From positions 46,438 through 110,437 of the forward strand of contig NZ_VUMV01000009.1 of NCBI RefSeq assembly GCF_009696005.1: a stretch of 64,000 nucleotides of DNA. The letters are read 5' to 3'. A model generated the notes under the pieces. It was not told the DNA's origin, searched no databases, and saw nothing but the letters and a program-made list of their open reading frames with translations. The DNA comes from Bilifractor porci (GTDB lineage: Bacteria > Bacillota > Clostridia > Lachnospirales > Lachnospiraceae). The translations under genes were made by a program, and so were the position numbers. Each line of letters begins with the position of its first letter. Positions within the stretch are counted from its first letter, which is position 1. This document shows, one piece after another, positions 52,840 through 61,460 of the stretch.

Positions 52840-53752
52840 ATGGATAATGAAATCACAACAGTTGAATCGGCAGAAGTACAGACTGATACAAGGCCGATAA
52901 GGGATCTCATCTACATTGTCCGTGGGCAACAGGTCCTGCTGGATAGTGATTTGGCTGCTCTATATAAAGTGGATACGAAAGTTTTTAACCAAGCGGTTAA
53001 GAGAAATATAGAAAGATTTCCTGCGGAATTCCGGTTCCAGTTAACGCAGGAAGAATATGATTCTTTGAGGTCACAAATTGTGACCTCAAAGAAGGGGCGA
53101 GGCGGAAGGCGATATATGCCATATGTCTTTACGGAGCAGGGAGTAGCTATGCTATCTGCGGTTCTAAGGAGCGATACCGCCATTCAGGTCAGTATTCAGA
53201 TCATCAAAGCATTTGTCGAGATGCGCCGTTTCATTGCGAATAATGCGGCCTTGTTTGAGCGTATTAGCTCTGTAGAATTAAAGCAGTTGGAATATCAGAA
53301 ACAGACAGATGAGAAGTTCGATAAAGTTTTTTGCGTATATTGAGGATCGTGCGGAGCCAGAGCAGAAAATATTCTTTGATGGTCAGATTTATGATGCATT
53401 TGAGCTGCTGATCTCATTAGTGCAGAAGGCGACCAAGAAAATTGTTCTGATAGATGGATATGTGGATATTGGGACGCTTAATATTCTGGCAAAGAAGAAT
53501 CCCGGTGTTGATGTGACAATTTATACCTTCAATAATACGCGGCTTAGTAATAGAGACATTAACACGTTTAATTCGCAATATCCAAATCTTATGGTAAAGC
53601 ACATGATTGCTTTTCATGATCGCTTCCTGATTCTGGATGACACAGTCGGTTACCATGTCGGTGCATCACTAAAAGATGCTGGGAAAAAGTGTTTCGGAAT
53701 CTCGCAGATTCAGGATGAGCAAACAATACAGGGCATACTGAACCGGTTGTAA
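52840..53752 (+). pseudogene. ORF6N/PLD-like protein gene split by a frameshift
   Basis: ATG 52840 (GAGGAA upstream) opens an ORF6N domain (IVRGQQVLLDSDLAALYKVD, YMPYVFTEQGVAMLSAVLRS, IQIIKAFVEMRRFI). At the T6 run 53327-53332 the frame passes to KVFCVY and stops at 53343. In the next frame the protein continues FAYIEDRAEPEQKIFFDGQI to 53752 with a phospholipase-D-like end (LIDGYVDIGTLNIL, HDRFLILDD). Removing one T restores one protein of about 300 residues, the family's normal length. It is either a mutation or a slippage-controlled switch. Confidence 0.88.
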
Positions 53753-53777
53753 ATCTGAACTTGTTAGGAGAATAGCT

Positions 53778-54158
53778 ATGACGGGATTCTGGGTTTTTAT
53801 GTTGATCATGTGTCTTTTGACACCAGCTATGATGATTGGATTTGGAAAATTTTTCATGAAAGGCGGACCAAAACAGATTAATGATGCGTTTGGATATCGA
53901 ACAACGAGATCTATGAAAAGTCAGGAAACCTGGAGATTTGCTCATCAATACAGCGGTAAAATATGGTTTTATAGTGGATTGGCTTTACTACCGATATCAA
54001 TTGCGGCGATGCTATTCGTTTATGGAAAGAGTGTGGACATGACAGGCATTGCTGGATTGATTATCGTCATTGCACAGATGATTGTCATGATCTGCGCTAT
54101 CCCGTTTACTGAAGCAACATTAAAAAGAAATTTTGATGATCTTGGAAGACATAGATAA
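53778..54158 (+). CDS. SdpI-family membrane protein
   Basis: The 126-residue protein has three or four membrane segments and the SdpI/DUF3784-like signature NDAFGYRTTRSMKSQETWRF between the first and second. SdpI of Bacillus subtilis gives immunity to the SdpC toxin and binds its regulator; no SdpC-like gene is nearby here. AGGAGA lies upstream of the ATG. Confidence 0.85.
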   Translation: MTGFWVFMLIMCLLTPAMMIGFGKFFMKGGPKQINDAFGYRTTRSMKSQETWRFAHQYSGKIWFYSGLALLPISIAAMLFVYGKSVDMTGIAGLIIVIAQMIVMICAIPFTEATLKRNFDDLGRHR

Positions 54159-54159
54159 C

Positions 54160-54303
54160 TTCCAGTTTTATGCCTTGGCTTTTGATAGATAGCGTTCCAC
54201 AGAAGGTGAACGAATTTAGATATGTTTCCGCAAACAGAGGCATATTTTCGATATGTTCCTACAGACAGTCGGGCAGCATGATTATGTTTTCCACTGTCTC
54301 GGG
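54160..54303 (+). repeat. 144-bp direct repeat, copy 2
   Basis: About 88% identical to 52109-52252, in the same orientation, ending CTGTCTCGGGT. Only the left GTCTC arm of the att-like core remains; the CACGTCGAGAC half is missing. The two copies flank the ORF6N and SdpI genes. Confidence 0.85.
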
Positions 54304-54429
54304 TCAGAGGATAACAGTGCTGACGATAGTTCCATTGTTTTATCTTTTAGAGATACAAACGATGAGAGAATTGAAGAAGCAGTACTCTGATATTAATTCA
54401 AGAATGCCTCTGCAATCCTGCCGGAGGCT

Positions 54430-54514
54430 ATATCAGCTGGGGGATTGACTCCCCCACTGATACAAGCTTGTTTCTCACCACCTATAGAGGTGGGAGTCAT
54501 CTCCCAGCTGATAT
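54430..54514 (+). promoter_or_regulatory. Complex inverted repeats upstream of the two-component operon
   Basis: A long imperfect inverted repeat (ATATCAGCTGGGGGATTGAC with the complementary GTCATCTCCCAGCTGATAT) can form one large hairpin. Each arm can instead form a local one: GGGGGA-TTGAC-TCCCCC (54439-54455) and CCACCT-ATAG-AGGTGG. Mutually exclusive structures suggest an attenuator-like leader 30 bases before the response regulator; the remains of an IS200/IS605-type end is another possibility. Confidence 0.6.
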
Positions 54515-54544
54515 ATATAGTTAATAAAGAGAGGTGCATATGCT

Positions 54545-55234
54545 ATGCCAGGTATACTCGTGGTTGAAGATGATGAAAATTTAAATCGTGGAATTACATT
54601 CTCACTGAAAAAATCCGGATATGAGGCTTTTTCAGCAGAATCAATGAAAAAAGCGAAAAGAATTGCAAGTGATAATAATGTGGATGTTACCATTTGTGAT
54701 GTGAATCTTCCGGATGGGAATGGACTGGAATTTGTAAGGTGGATGAGATGCAATTATAATACATACATTATTTGTCTTACAGCACTAGATCAGGAGATGG
54801 ATCAGGTCATGGGATATGAAGCAGGGGCAGATGATTATATTACAAAGCCGTTTAGTCTTTCGGTACTTCTTTTGAAAATAGAAGCACATTTCCGCCGCAG
54901 ACATGAGAAAACAGAAGCCGGAAAGATGATTTCGGGAGATATCGTATTTATCGCAGGAGAAATGAAAGTCCTGATAAAGAGTCGTGAAATCAGTCTGACA
55001 AAAACGGAGTTGAAAATGCTGACTTTTTTTCTTCAGAATCCGAAACAGATTCTTTCAAAAACACAAATATTGGAAAATGTGTTTGATCTGGAAGGGGATT
55101 TTGTGGATGAAAATACAATCGCTGTCAATATCAGAAGACTCCGTGAGAAAATCGAAGACAATCCGGCTGCACCGGTTTATATAAAGAATATCAGAGGTCT
55201 TGGGTATATATGGAATCAGGAGGTAAGTCAGTGA
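54545..55234 (+). CDS. OmpR-family response regulator of the TCS-ABC module
   Basis: The 229-residue protein has a receiver (VVEDDENL, phospho-Asp in ICDVNLPDGNGLE, Lys in YITKPFS) and an OmpR winged helix (LTKTELKMLTFFLQNPKQIL, ENTIAVNIRRLREKI). The kinase start overlaps its stop. With the ABC genes behind, it probably controls export of, or resistance to, peptide antibiotics. Confidence 0.93.
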   Translation: MPGILVVEDDENLNRGITFSLKKSGYEAFSAESMKKAKRIASDNNVDVTICDVNLPDGNGLEFVRWMRCNYNTYIICLTALDQEMDQVMGYEAGADDYITKPFSLSVLLLKIEAHFRRRHEKTEAGKMISGDIVFIAGEMKVLIKSREISLTKTELKMLTFFLQNPKQILSKTQILENVFDLEGDFVDENTIAVNIRRLREKIEDNPAAPVYIKNIRGLGYIWNQEVSQ

Positions 55235-56481
55235 CGAAACGACATCGTAAAAAGTGGGTTGATGCCTTGTCACTGGTGCTGCCGGTTCTACTCTTTTTTG
55301 CGGTATTGAACTGCTTTACCACCTATTTATATTATCAGGATTATCAATGTAAAATGGATATCCTGACAGAAGTTGCGGCGGGCGCAGAGACCACCGGCAT
55401 GGATGTTGCCGCAGGATGGCTGAAAGGAAACGACCATCAAGCCAATGAACAAGGTAAGCAATTATTAGAGCAATACGGGTACTGGGAAAACAAAGGGACT
55501 TCGTTTTATGTGCGCTTCCGGCAGAATATCATGATAACCGGCTGTACAAGTGCAGTGCTATGTCTGTCTTTGCTAACGTTCCTGTTTTACCGGAAGAAAG
55601 TTGAGTCGAAAGAAAGTCGGAAACGATTGGAGCAGCTAGAGCAAATCTTGATTGCATTTCGGGAAAATCACTTTGAGGTAGTGCCGGACACAGAAGATCA
55701 TGTCGGGCAGGAAAGACTGAAATTTCAGCTTGAAGCAATCGGACATCATATCCAGCTGCTGCAAGAGGAAGCCAGAGCGGAGAAGGAAAGCACAAAGGAA
55801 ATGGTATCCGACATTTCCCATCAGCTGAAAACCCCGATTGCAGCCTTGGATACCTGCTTTAGCATATTGCTGCGGAACAATCTGAGTGAGACGGAGCAAC
55901 AGGAATTTCGCATCCGCTGCCGGAGTGCATTGGACGGATTGGAAACATTGTTGCAGTCTCTGCTGGAAATATCCAAACTGGAGACAGGTTTGATTCAGCT
56001 TGATCAGAAAACACTTCCCATTATGGATACGATCATCTCCGCAGTAAACCGAACGTATCCAAAGGCAGCGGAGAAAGGGATAGAACTTATTTTCGACTGC
56101 AACGAATCACTGGAGCATTGTGCACTCATGCAGGATAAACGTTGGCTTGGAGAAGCAATCATTAACGTTTTGGACAATGCCATCAAATACAGTCCAGAAC
56201 ATTCAAAAATCACGATCCGTCTACAAAAAAGAACCGGCTTTGTGAGAATTGAGATCGAGGATCAGGGAATTGGAATCCCGCAGAGTGAATACCATAAAAT
56301 ATTCCAGCGGTTTTACAGAGGGACTGCGCCGGAAGTTCGCGAAAAGAGCGGAACTGGCATCGGCCTGTATCTGTCCAGACAGATTATTGAGCAGCATGGT
56401 GGGACAATCACGGTAGCCTCCGGCAAAGTCAGAAAAGGAAGTACCTTTTTGATTCAGCTGCCGGAGAATGGACTTTCGTAG
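55231..56481 (+). CDS. Sensor histidine kinase of the TCS-ABC module
   Basis: The GTG at 55231, with AGGAGG upstream, overlaps the regulator's TGA. The 416-residue protein has two membrane segments (about 14-34 and 100-122) around a short extracellular loop of about 65 residues. HisKA (MVSDISHQLKTPIAALD) and HATPase_c (VLDNAIKYSPEHSK, EDQGIGIPQSEYH, GTGIGLYLSRQI) follow. The loop is longer than in BceS-type intramembrane sensors. A terminator follows the stop. Confidence 0.93.
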   Translation: MTKRHRKKWVDALSLVLPVLLFFAVLNCFTTYLYYQDYQCKMDILTEVAAGAETTGMDVAAGWLKGNDHQANEQGKQLLEQYGYWENKGTSFYVRFRQNIMITGCTSAVLCLSLLTFLFYRKKVESKESRKRLEQLEQILIAFRENHFEVVPDTEDHVGQERLKFQLEAIGHHIQLLQEEARAEKESTKEMVSDISHQLKTPIAALDTCFSILLRNNLSETEQQEFRIRCRSALDGLETLLQSLLEISKLETGLIQLDQKTLPIMDTIISAVNRTYPKAAEKGIELIFDCNESLEHCALMQDKRWLGEAIINVLDNAIKYSPEHSKITIRLQKRTGFVRIEIEDQGIGIPQSEYHKIFQRFYRGTAPEVREKSGTGIGLYLSRQIIEQHGGTITVASGKVRKGSTFLIQLPENGLS

Positions 56482-56489
56482 AGATGATG

Positions 56490-56531
56490 AGCAGAAGTCT
56501 TTCAAATCTGTAAGACTTCTGCTCTCTTTTT
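56490..56531 (+). terminator. Terminator between kinase and ABC genes
   Basis: AGCAGAAGTCTT and AAGACTTCTGCT pair perfectly (12 bp) around a 10-base loop, followed by a T-rich run. It insulates the two-component genes from the transporter operon. Confidence 0.9.
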
Positions 56532-56569
56532 GAAAGTGAAATGAAAGGTTCCTTTGATACAATGCTGGT
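56529..56569 (+). promoter_or_regulatory. Candidate regulated promoter of the ABC operon
   Basis: TTGAAAGTGAAATGAAAGG contains three TGAAA steps and is followed by a TACAAT -10-like element near 56557. It stands just after the terminator and about 25 bases before the ABC ribosome site, where the adjacent response regulator would be expected to bind. Confidence 0.5.
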
Positions 56570-56593
56570 AAATAAGAAAAGGAGGCCATTGGA

Positions 56594-57268
56594 GTGGGCG
56601 TGATATTAGAAACGAATCAGCTTTGCAAATTTTATGGGACGGGGGAAAATCAGGTCAAAGCCGTCAATCATGTGAATATCCAGATTCAACAGGGAGAATT
56701 TGTCGCCATTGTCGGAAAATCCGGCTCCGGAAAAAGTACCCTGCTGCATATGCTGGGCGGGCTGGATACACCAACTAGCGGCAGCGTGATCTTGTCTGAC
56801 AAGGACCTGTATTCCATGAAGGAGGATCAGCTTGCCGTTTTCCGGAGAAGAAAGATCGGATTTGTATTTCAGGCATTCAATCTGGTATCCTCCATCAATG
56901 TGTGGGAAAATATCGTTCTTCCGTTGGGGCTTGACGGAAAAAAAGTGGATAAAGCTTATGTCAATGATATTATCACCACACTGGGTCTTGAACACCGGAT
57001 TCATAATCTTCCGAATACTCTCTCCGGAGGACAGCAGCAGCGCGTTGCGATTGCAAGAGCCTTGGTAAACAGACCGGAGATTTTGTTTGCGGATGAGCCA
57101 ACCGGAAATCTTGATTCCAAGACAAGTGACGAGGTGATCGCGCTGCTGAAAATGAGCGCAAAAAAATATGGACAGACGATTGTAATGATTACCCATGATG
57201 ATGAGATCGCGCAGGTTGCTGACCGTATTTTAGGCATCGAGGATGGACAGGTGGTGGATTTTAATTGA
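56594..57268 (+). CDS. ABC transporter ATP-binding protein
   Basis: The 224-residue ATPase has Walker A GKSGSGKST, signature LSGGQQQR, Walker B ILFADEPTG and an H-loop in MITHDDE, matching the MacB/LolD/BceA group that works with FtsX-type permeases. A GTG start lies 8 bases after GGAGG. The permease gene starts by overlapping its stop (TTGA). Confidence 0.95.
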   Translation: MGVILETNQLCKFYGTGENQVKAVNHVNIQIQQGEFVAIVGKSGSGKSTLLHMLGGLDTPTSGSVILSDKDLYSMKEDQLAVFRRRKIGFVFQAFNLVSSINVWENIVLPLGLDGKKVDKAYVNDIITTLGLEHRIHNLPNTLSGGQQQRVAIARALVNRPEILFADEPTGNLDSKTSDEVIALLKMSAKKYGQTIVMITHDDEIAQVADRILGIEDGQVVDFN

Positions 57269-59694
57269 GGACGATCAGCAAAATTGCATTCAGCAACGAC
57301 AAAAGAAATCGGACAAGAAGTGTCCTCATTATGACGGCGATTTGCCTGACTACCATGCTTCTGGTCATTATCAGTACAATTGGAAATGGACTGATCCTTT
57401 TACAGAAGGATCAGTCTGCAAGCTCATGCGGAAGCAACTACGGCCTGTTTATCGCCGCAGATGGTACGCAATTAAAAGAAGTGGAACGCAGAGCTGAGAT
57501 ATCTGATATCGGCATCATGTGTACGGAGGGCATCCTGAAAGGAAATGAAAATGGTGGCTTTGTCAGTGCGGATGAAACGGTCAGGAAAATGCTTCCCTAT
57601 AATCAGGAATATGTGTTGAAGGAAGGTACCTATCCGGAAAAGGCGCAGGAAATTGCCGCAGGACGCGCTTTCTTTGATGCAGTGGGATACCATGATGTAA
57701 AGGTCGGAGACACCGTAACATTGGAGTACCGTTCCGGTATGCAGTCGGAATACGCACCGGTGGAATTTACTGTCAGCGGGATTTTATATGACCGGGATGA
57801 ATATACCATCGAGGCTTCCTATGTTGTATTCGGTTCGCAGGATTTTTATAATGAGCGTGTTGCGGAGGGTGACAGGCAATATAATATCTATTTTACCTTG
57901 AGCGATTCTGCAAATGTATCTATGAATAATGTTGCGCCTGTTATAAAAGAAATCGCGGATTCCTGCGGCATTGACCAGAAAAACGTGATCATCAATGACC
58001 TCTACCTGCAGTGGGTATTGCAGCCGAGCTATGAAATGATTGTAGTTTGTGGAACCCTGATCCTCGGAATCGTGCTGTTTTCCGTTGTGGTCATTTATAA
58101 TATCTTCCAGGTCGGGATCGCCCAGAAGGTTCAGGAGTACGGAAAAATCAAGGCGCTGGGTGCAACCAGAAAGCAGATGAAGCAGTTGATCTTTCGTGAG
58201 GGCATTCTTCTGGCGGTTCCTTCGATACCGCTGGGGCTGATGTTTGGTTTCCTGATTGCAAAAGTCAGCTTCAACTGGCTGGTGGAGCAGGGAAATCTGG
58301 TATCATCCGGAATGAAGAACCATCAGGTGCCTCTGTTTTCACTGACAATTATGCTCATCTGCATTTTTGTATCGTTTCTTACGGTCGTTTTGGCTCTGCG
58401 CAAACCCATGAAAATTGTTTCCCGGATTTCACCAATCGAAGCGACACGGTATCTTGGCGGCTCCAAAACGCAAAAACAGGGCAGACGAAAAGGCAGAAAA
58501 GATGTCACCGTTTTCTCCATGGCAATGGCAAATGTGACAGGCAATCCGAAAAGAACCATTGCTACGATTCTTACCATGGGGCTTTCCTGTGTATTGTTTG
58601 TAATTATCTCTAATTATGTTGGGAATATTGACACGGAGCACGAGGCTCGGATTGCAATCAACCATGGACAATTTGAGTTGCAGCTGGATTATTCCCAGAA
58701 TTATGATGAAGCCTATTCGGAGAATAATCTGGACACAATCCTACAGAACAACCCACTGAATGATTCTTTGATTAAAGAAATCAAATCCATCCCCGGTGTA
58801 ACGGATGTACTGACGAGAGAAATCGTCTCTGCAGATCTGAACGGAACAAAATTTCCGGTTGCAATCGTAAATCAAGAGGATTTTGAAATGATGCGCGGGG
58901 ATGGCGATATCGGTTCCATGGACTATGCACAGGCTGTCAAAAACGGGGATGTTTTCTTTGGCTGGTACACGTGGATGGAAGCTGACGGGTATTCTGCGGG
59001 TGCACCGATTACATTCAACTTTGATAACGGAAGCGGAACCTATACCTATCATGGAAAAATCGCAGGCTCCTTTGTAAGCGCGGACACTTATCTGGTCATT
59101 CCGGAAGGTGTATACCGTTCCATGAATCCGAGGGGAACAGCCTATGGCTATCTGTGGGTGGACTGTGATAAAAAAGATGTTGCATCTGTGGAACAGAGTC
59201 TGAATACTTTGATTTCTAATACTTCGCATATAAAAATGGATACCTATCATGCACAGTTACAATCTGCAGAATACGCAAGCCGTATGATGAAGCTTGGCTG
59301 CTATATGTTCATGGCAATTGTCGGTCTCATCGGGTTTATGAATCTGGCAAACACCATGATCATCAATATCACCACAAAGAAGCAGGAATACGGTGTGCTG
59401 CAAGCGGTAGGCATGACCAATAAGCAATTGAATCTGAGCTTACAAATACAGGGCTTGATTTTTACGGTTGGCACCATCTGCGTCGCACTTGCTGCCGGTC
59501 TGCCCCTTGGCTATGCACTGTTTTCCTATGCGAAGCATAATGGGATTTTTGGAATGAACGTTTATCACGTTCCTCTTATCCCGATTCTTGTTATGATTCT
59601 TCTGGTTGGTATTCTACAAATTGTGCTTTCCTGTGTTTTAAGCAGTAATCTGAAAAAGAAAACGCTGGTAGAAAGAATAAGGTATCAGGGATAG
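57265..59694 (+). CDS. FtsX-type ABC transporter permease
   Basis: The 809-residue protein starts at a TTG overlapping the ATPase stop, with AGGTGG upstream. One N-terminal membrane segment is followed by a large extracellular domain, a first FtsX block of three segments (about 250-385, with KVQEYGKIKALGATRKQMKQ), a central segment, a second extracellular domain, and a second FtsX block (about 675-800, with KKQEYGVLQAVGMTNKQLNL). This duplicated design is typical of peptide-antibiotic resistance or lipoprotein-type exporters. Confidence 0.93.
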   Translation: MRTISKIAFSNDKRNRTRSVLIMTAICLTTMLLVIISTIGNGLILLQKDQSASSCGSNYGLFIAADGTQLKEVERRAEISDIGIMCTEGILKGNENGGFVSADETVRKMLPYNQEYVLKEGTYPEKAQEIAAGRAFFDAVGYHDVKVGDTVTLEYRSGMQSEYAPVEFTVSGILYDRDEYTIEASYVVFGSQDFYNERVAEGDRQYNIYFTLSDSANVSMNNVAPVIKEIADSCGIDQKNVIINDLYLQWVLQPSYEMIVVCGTLILGIVLFSVVVIYNIFQVGIAQKVQEYGKIKALGATRKQMKQLIFREGILLAVPSIPLGLMFGFLIAKVSFNWLVEQGNLVSSGMKNHQVPLFSLTIMLICIFVSFLTVVLALRKPMKIVSRISPIEATRYLGGSKTQKQGRRKGRKDVTVFSMAMANVTGNPKRTIATILTMGLSCVLFVIISNYVGNIDTEHEARIAINHGQFELQLDYSQNYDEAYSENNLDTILQNNPLNDSLIKEIKSIPGVTDVLTREIVSADLNGTKFPVAIVNQEDFEMMRGDGDIGSMDYAQAVKNGDVFFGWYTWMEADGYSAGAPITFNFDNGSGTYTYHGKIAGSFVSADTYLVIPEGVYRSMNPRGTAYGYLWVDCDKKDVASVEQSLNTLISNTSHIKMDTYHAQLQSAEYASRMMKLGCYMFMAIVGLIGFMNLANTMIINITTKKQEYGVLQAVGMTNKQLNLSLQIQGLIFTVGTICVALAAGLPLGYALFSYAKHNGIFGMNVYHVPLIPILVMILLVGILQIVLSCVLSSNLKKKTLVERIRYQG

Positions 59695-59791
59695 CAAGTA
59701 TTTCTGGGATATCCTCAGTATCATAACAGGAATTAAAAGCACTTGGTTTCAAAAAGTTTTGTACTTTTGACAAAATGCAACCGATTTTTCA

Positions 59792-59980
59792 TCAATCAAG
59801 CCGGAGGCCCTCGGCCGCAAGCTTCAGCACATTCCTGTTATCCGAGGCAAATACAGAAACCAGTGTCCCGGTCATACTGTATCCGATGATCAGAAACAGA
59901 ATACCCAGTATTCCCGCACCGGTCAGCGCATACCGGCGGTAATCCCGGACATGACCGGAGTTTCCCTTTCCATACGCCAT
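59792..59980 (-). CDS. Small single-pass membrane protein
   Basis: The 62-residue frame has a basic N-terminus (KGNSGHVRDYRRYALTG), one membrane segment (AGILGILFLIIGYSMTGTLV) and a short tail. The ribosome site (TAGGA directly at the ATG) is poor. It may be real, but nothing else supports it. The rest of 59695-60057 shows no gene. Confidence 0.45.
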   Translation of the reverse strand: MAYGKGNSGHVRDYRRYALTGAGILGILFLIIGYSMTGTLVSVFASDNRNVLKLAAEGLRLD

Positions 59981-60057
59981 TCCTAATTTGCATCAGAAAT
60001 CATATTTATATCCTGTAACCACAGAAAAAGGGAGGCGCATAGGCCTCCCTGAAGCTG

Positions 60058-60582
60058 TCACTGTATTTCGTTTATAACATATTTATGTCCAGCCGGAATT
60101 TCACGCTTTGTATACACCTCGGTTGTTTTTCCGACAGCAAGAGCGCCAAGCGGGGTAAAACCATCCGGAATATTAAGCTTTCCGAGAAGGGCCTTATCCT
60201 GACTGAGTGCAGCGATCGCACCGTAGATATCGCAGTGGCCGATACCTTCCTCGACAGCGGCAAGAGACATGTTCTGGAGAATGAATCCGACGTTGGCACT
60301 GGCAACATTTCCTTCGCTGTTCGATGAGATGACGATCAACATAGGAGCGCCATACAGTGGATGCATCGATGGATTGCCGAAAAACTTCGCGGCATTGGCA
60401 TCAATCTCTTTCAGAAGTTCCGGGTTGGTAATAATGGTGAAATGGATGCTGTCATACTTTCCCATTCCGATCGGTGCTTCGTATGCAGCGGTCAGGATAG
60501 AATCCAGCTGTTCCCTAGAGATCTGCTCTCCTGTATAAGAGCGGACAGATTTGCGAATATTCATGGCTTCTTGAAGTTCCAT
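60058..60582 (-). CDS. Nitroreductase family protein
   Basis: The 174-residue flavin enzyme (start ATG 60582, 10 bases from AGGAGG) has the N-terminal MELQEAMNIRKSVRSYTGEQ FMN-binding motif, GAPMLIVISSNSEGN, and C-terminal PDGFTPLGALAVGKTTE. Members reduce nitro compounds, quinones or flavins with NAD(P)H. It is monocistronic. The 350 bases upstream, to 60933, contain no recognisable gene. Confidence 0.92.
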   Translation of the reverse strand: MELQEAMNIRKSVRSYTGEQISREQLDSILTAAYEAPIGMGKYDSIHFTIITNPELLKEIDANAAKFFGNPSMHPLYGAPMLIVISSNSEGNVASANVGFILQNMSLAAVEEGIGHCDIYGAIAALSQDKALLGKLNIPDGFTPLGALAVGKTTEVYTKREIPAGHKYVINEIQ

Positions 60583-60933
60583 GGTTTTCATACCTCCTAT
60601 ATCAAAATCTATCCACATTATAAGCGCGTTTGATGAATAAAGTGTGAAAAAATAGTTAGCCCCGGAAGAGCAAATGTCATTTTCGATTACATCGTCCGGA
60701 AAGGACCAAAGAACTTGAGGTAAGAGTCGCATGACTGCAGAATTTCAGGAGCAGCAATCGAATATGAGAGATGTATCCATATCTTGAAAGTATAGGAATA
60801 TTGTTATATACAATAAAGGGATGATTATGATGATTATTAAGATGGAATTGCGACAGGGCAATAGTATCTCGTAGTTATCCGGAAAAATGCTGTTCATCAC
60901 GCAGTGATTTTACTTAGAATAGAAGGCATAGAG

Positions 60934-61425
60934 ATGAATATAAAAATTAGAGAATATAGAAAAACGGATGCAGATGCGGTAATGAAGATATGGAATCAGG
61001 TTGTGGAGGGTGGCGTGGCTTTTCCGCAGGAAGATCCTCTGACTGAATACAATGCAGACGCCTTTTTCCGCCAGCAGACCTATACGGGTGTTGCCGAAGA
61101 CACAGTCAGCGGAGATATTGTCGGGATGTATATTCTTCATCCGAACAATGTGGGACGCTGCGGGCATATCTGCAACGCTTCCTATGCAGTGAGAAAAGAT
61201 GTTCGCGGAGAGCATATAGGAGAGCGGCTGGTAAATGATTGCCTTTTCATGGCGCGTGAAAAGGGATTTAGAATCTTACAGTTTAACGCTGTAGTAGCCA
61301 GTAACATTCATGCTGTTCATTTATATGAACGGCTTGGCTTTACGAGAATAGGAACGGTACCCGGCGGATTCCATATGCCTGATGGGACATATGAGGACAT
61401 CATCCTTTTTTATCATGCAGTTTAA
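60934..61425 (+). CDS. GNAT-family N-acetyltransferase
   Basis: The 163-residue protein (ATG 60934, AGAAGG upstream) has the acetyl-CoA-binding pattern YAVRKDVRGEHIGERLVNDC and the C-terminal NIHAVHLYERLGFTRIGTVP. Family members acetylate amines such as antibiotics, polyamines or amino acids; the substrate is not evident. The MFS gene follows after 35 bases, probably co-transcribed. Confidence 0.9.
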   Translation: MNIKIREYRKTDADAVMKIWNQVVEGGVAFPQEDPLTEYNADAFFRQQTYTGVAEDTVSGDIVGMYILHPNNVGRCGHICNASYAVRKDVRGEHIGERLVNDCLFMAREKGFRILQFNAVVASNIHAVHLYERLGFTRIGTVPGGFHMPDGTYEDIILFYHAV

Positions 61426-61460
61426 GGATAAATAATCAAATTCAGAACAGGAGACTTACG

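Noticed and set aside
60733..60933. tRNA or small gene upstream of the GNAT gene
   Set aside because: No cloverleaf or open frame with a ribosome site could be found.
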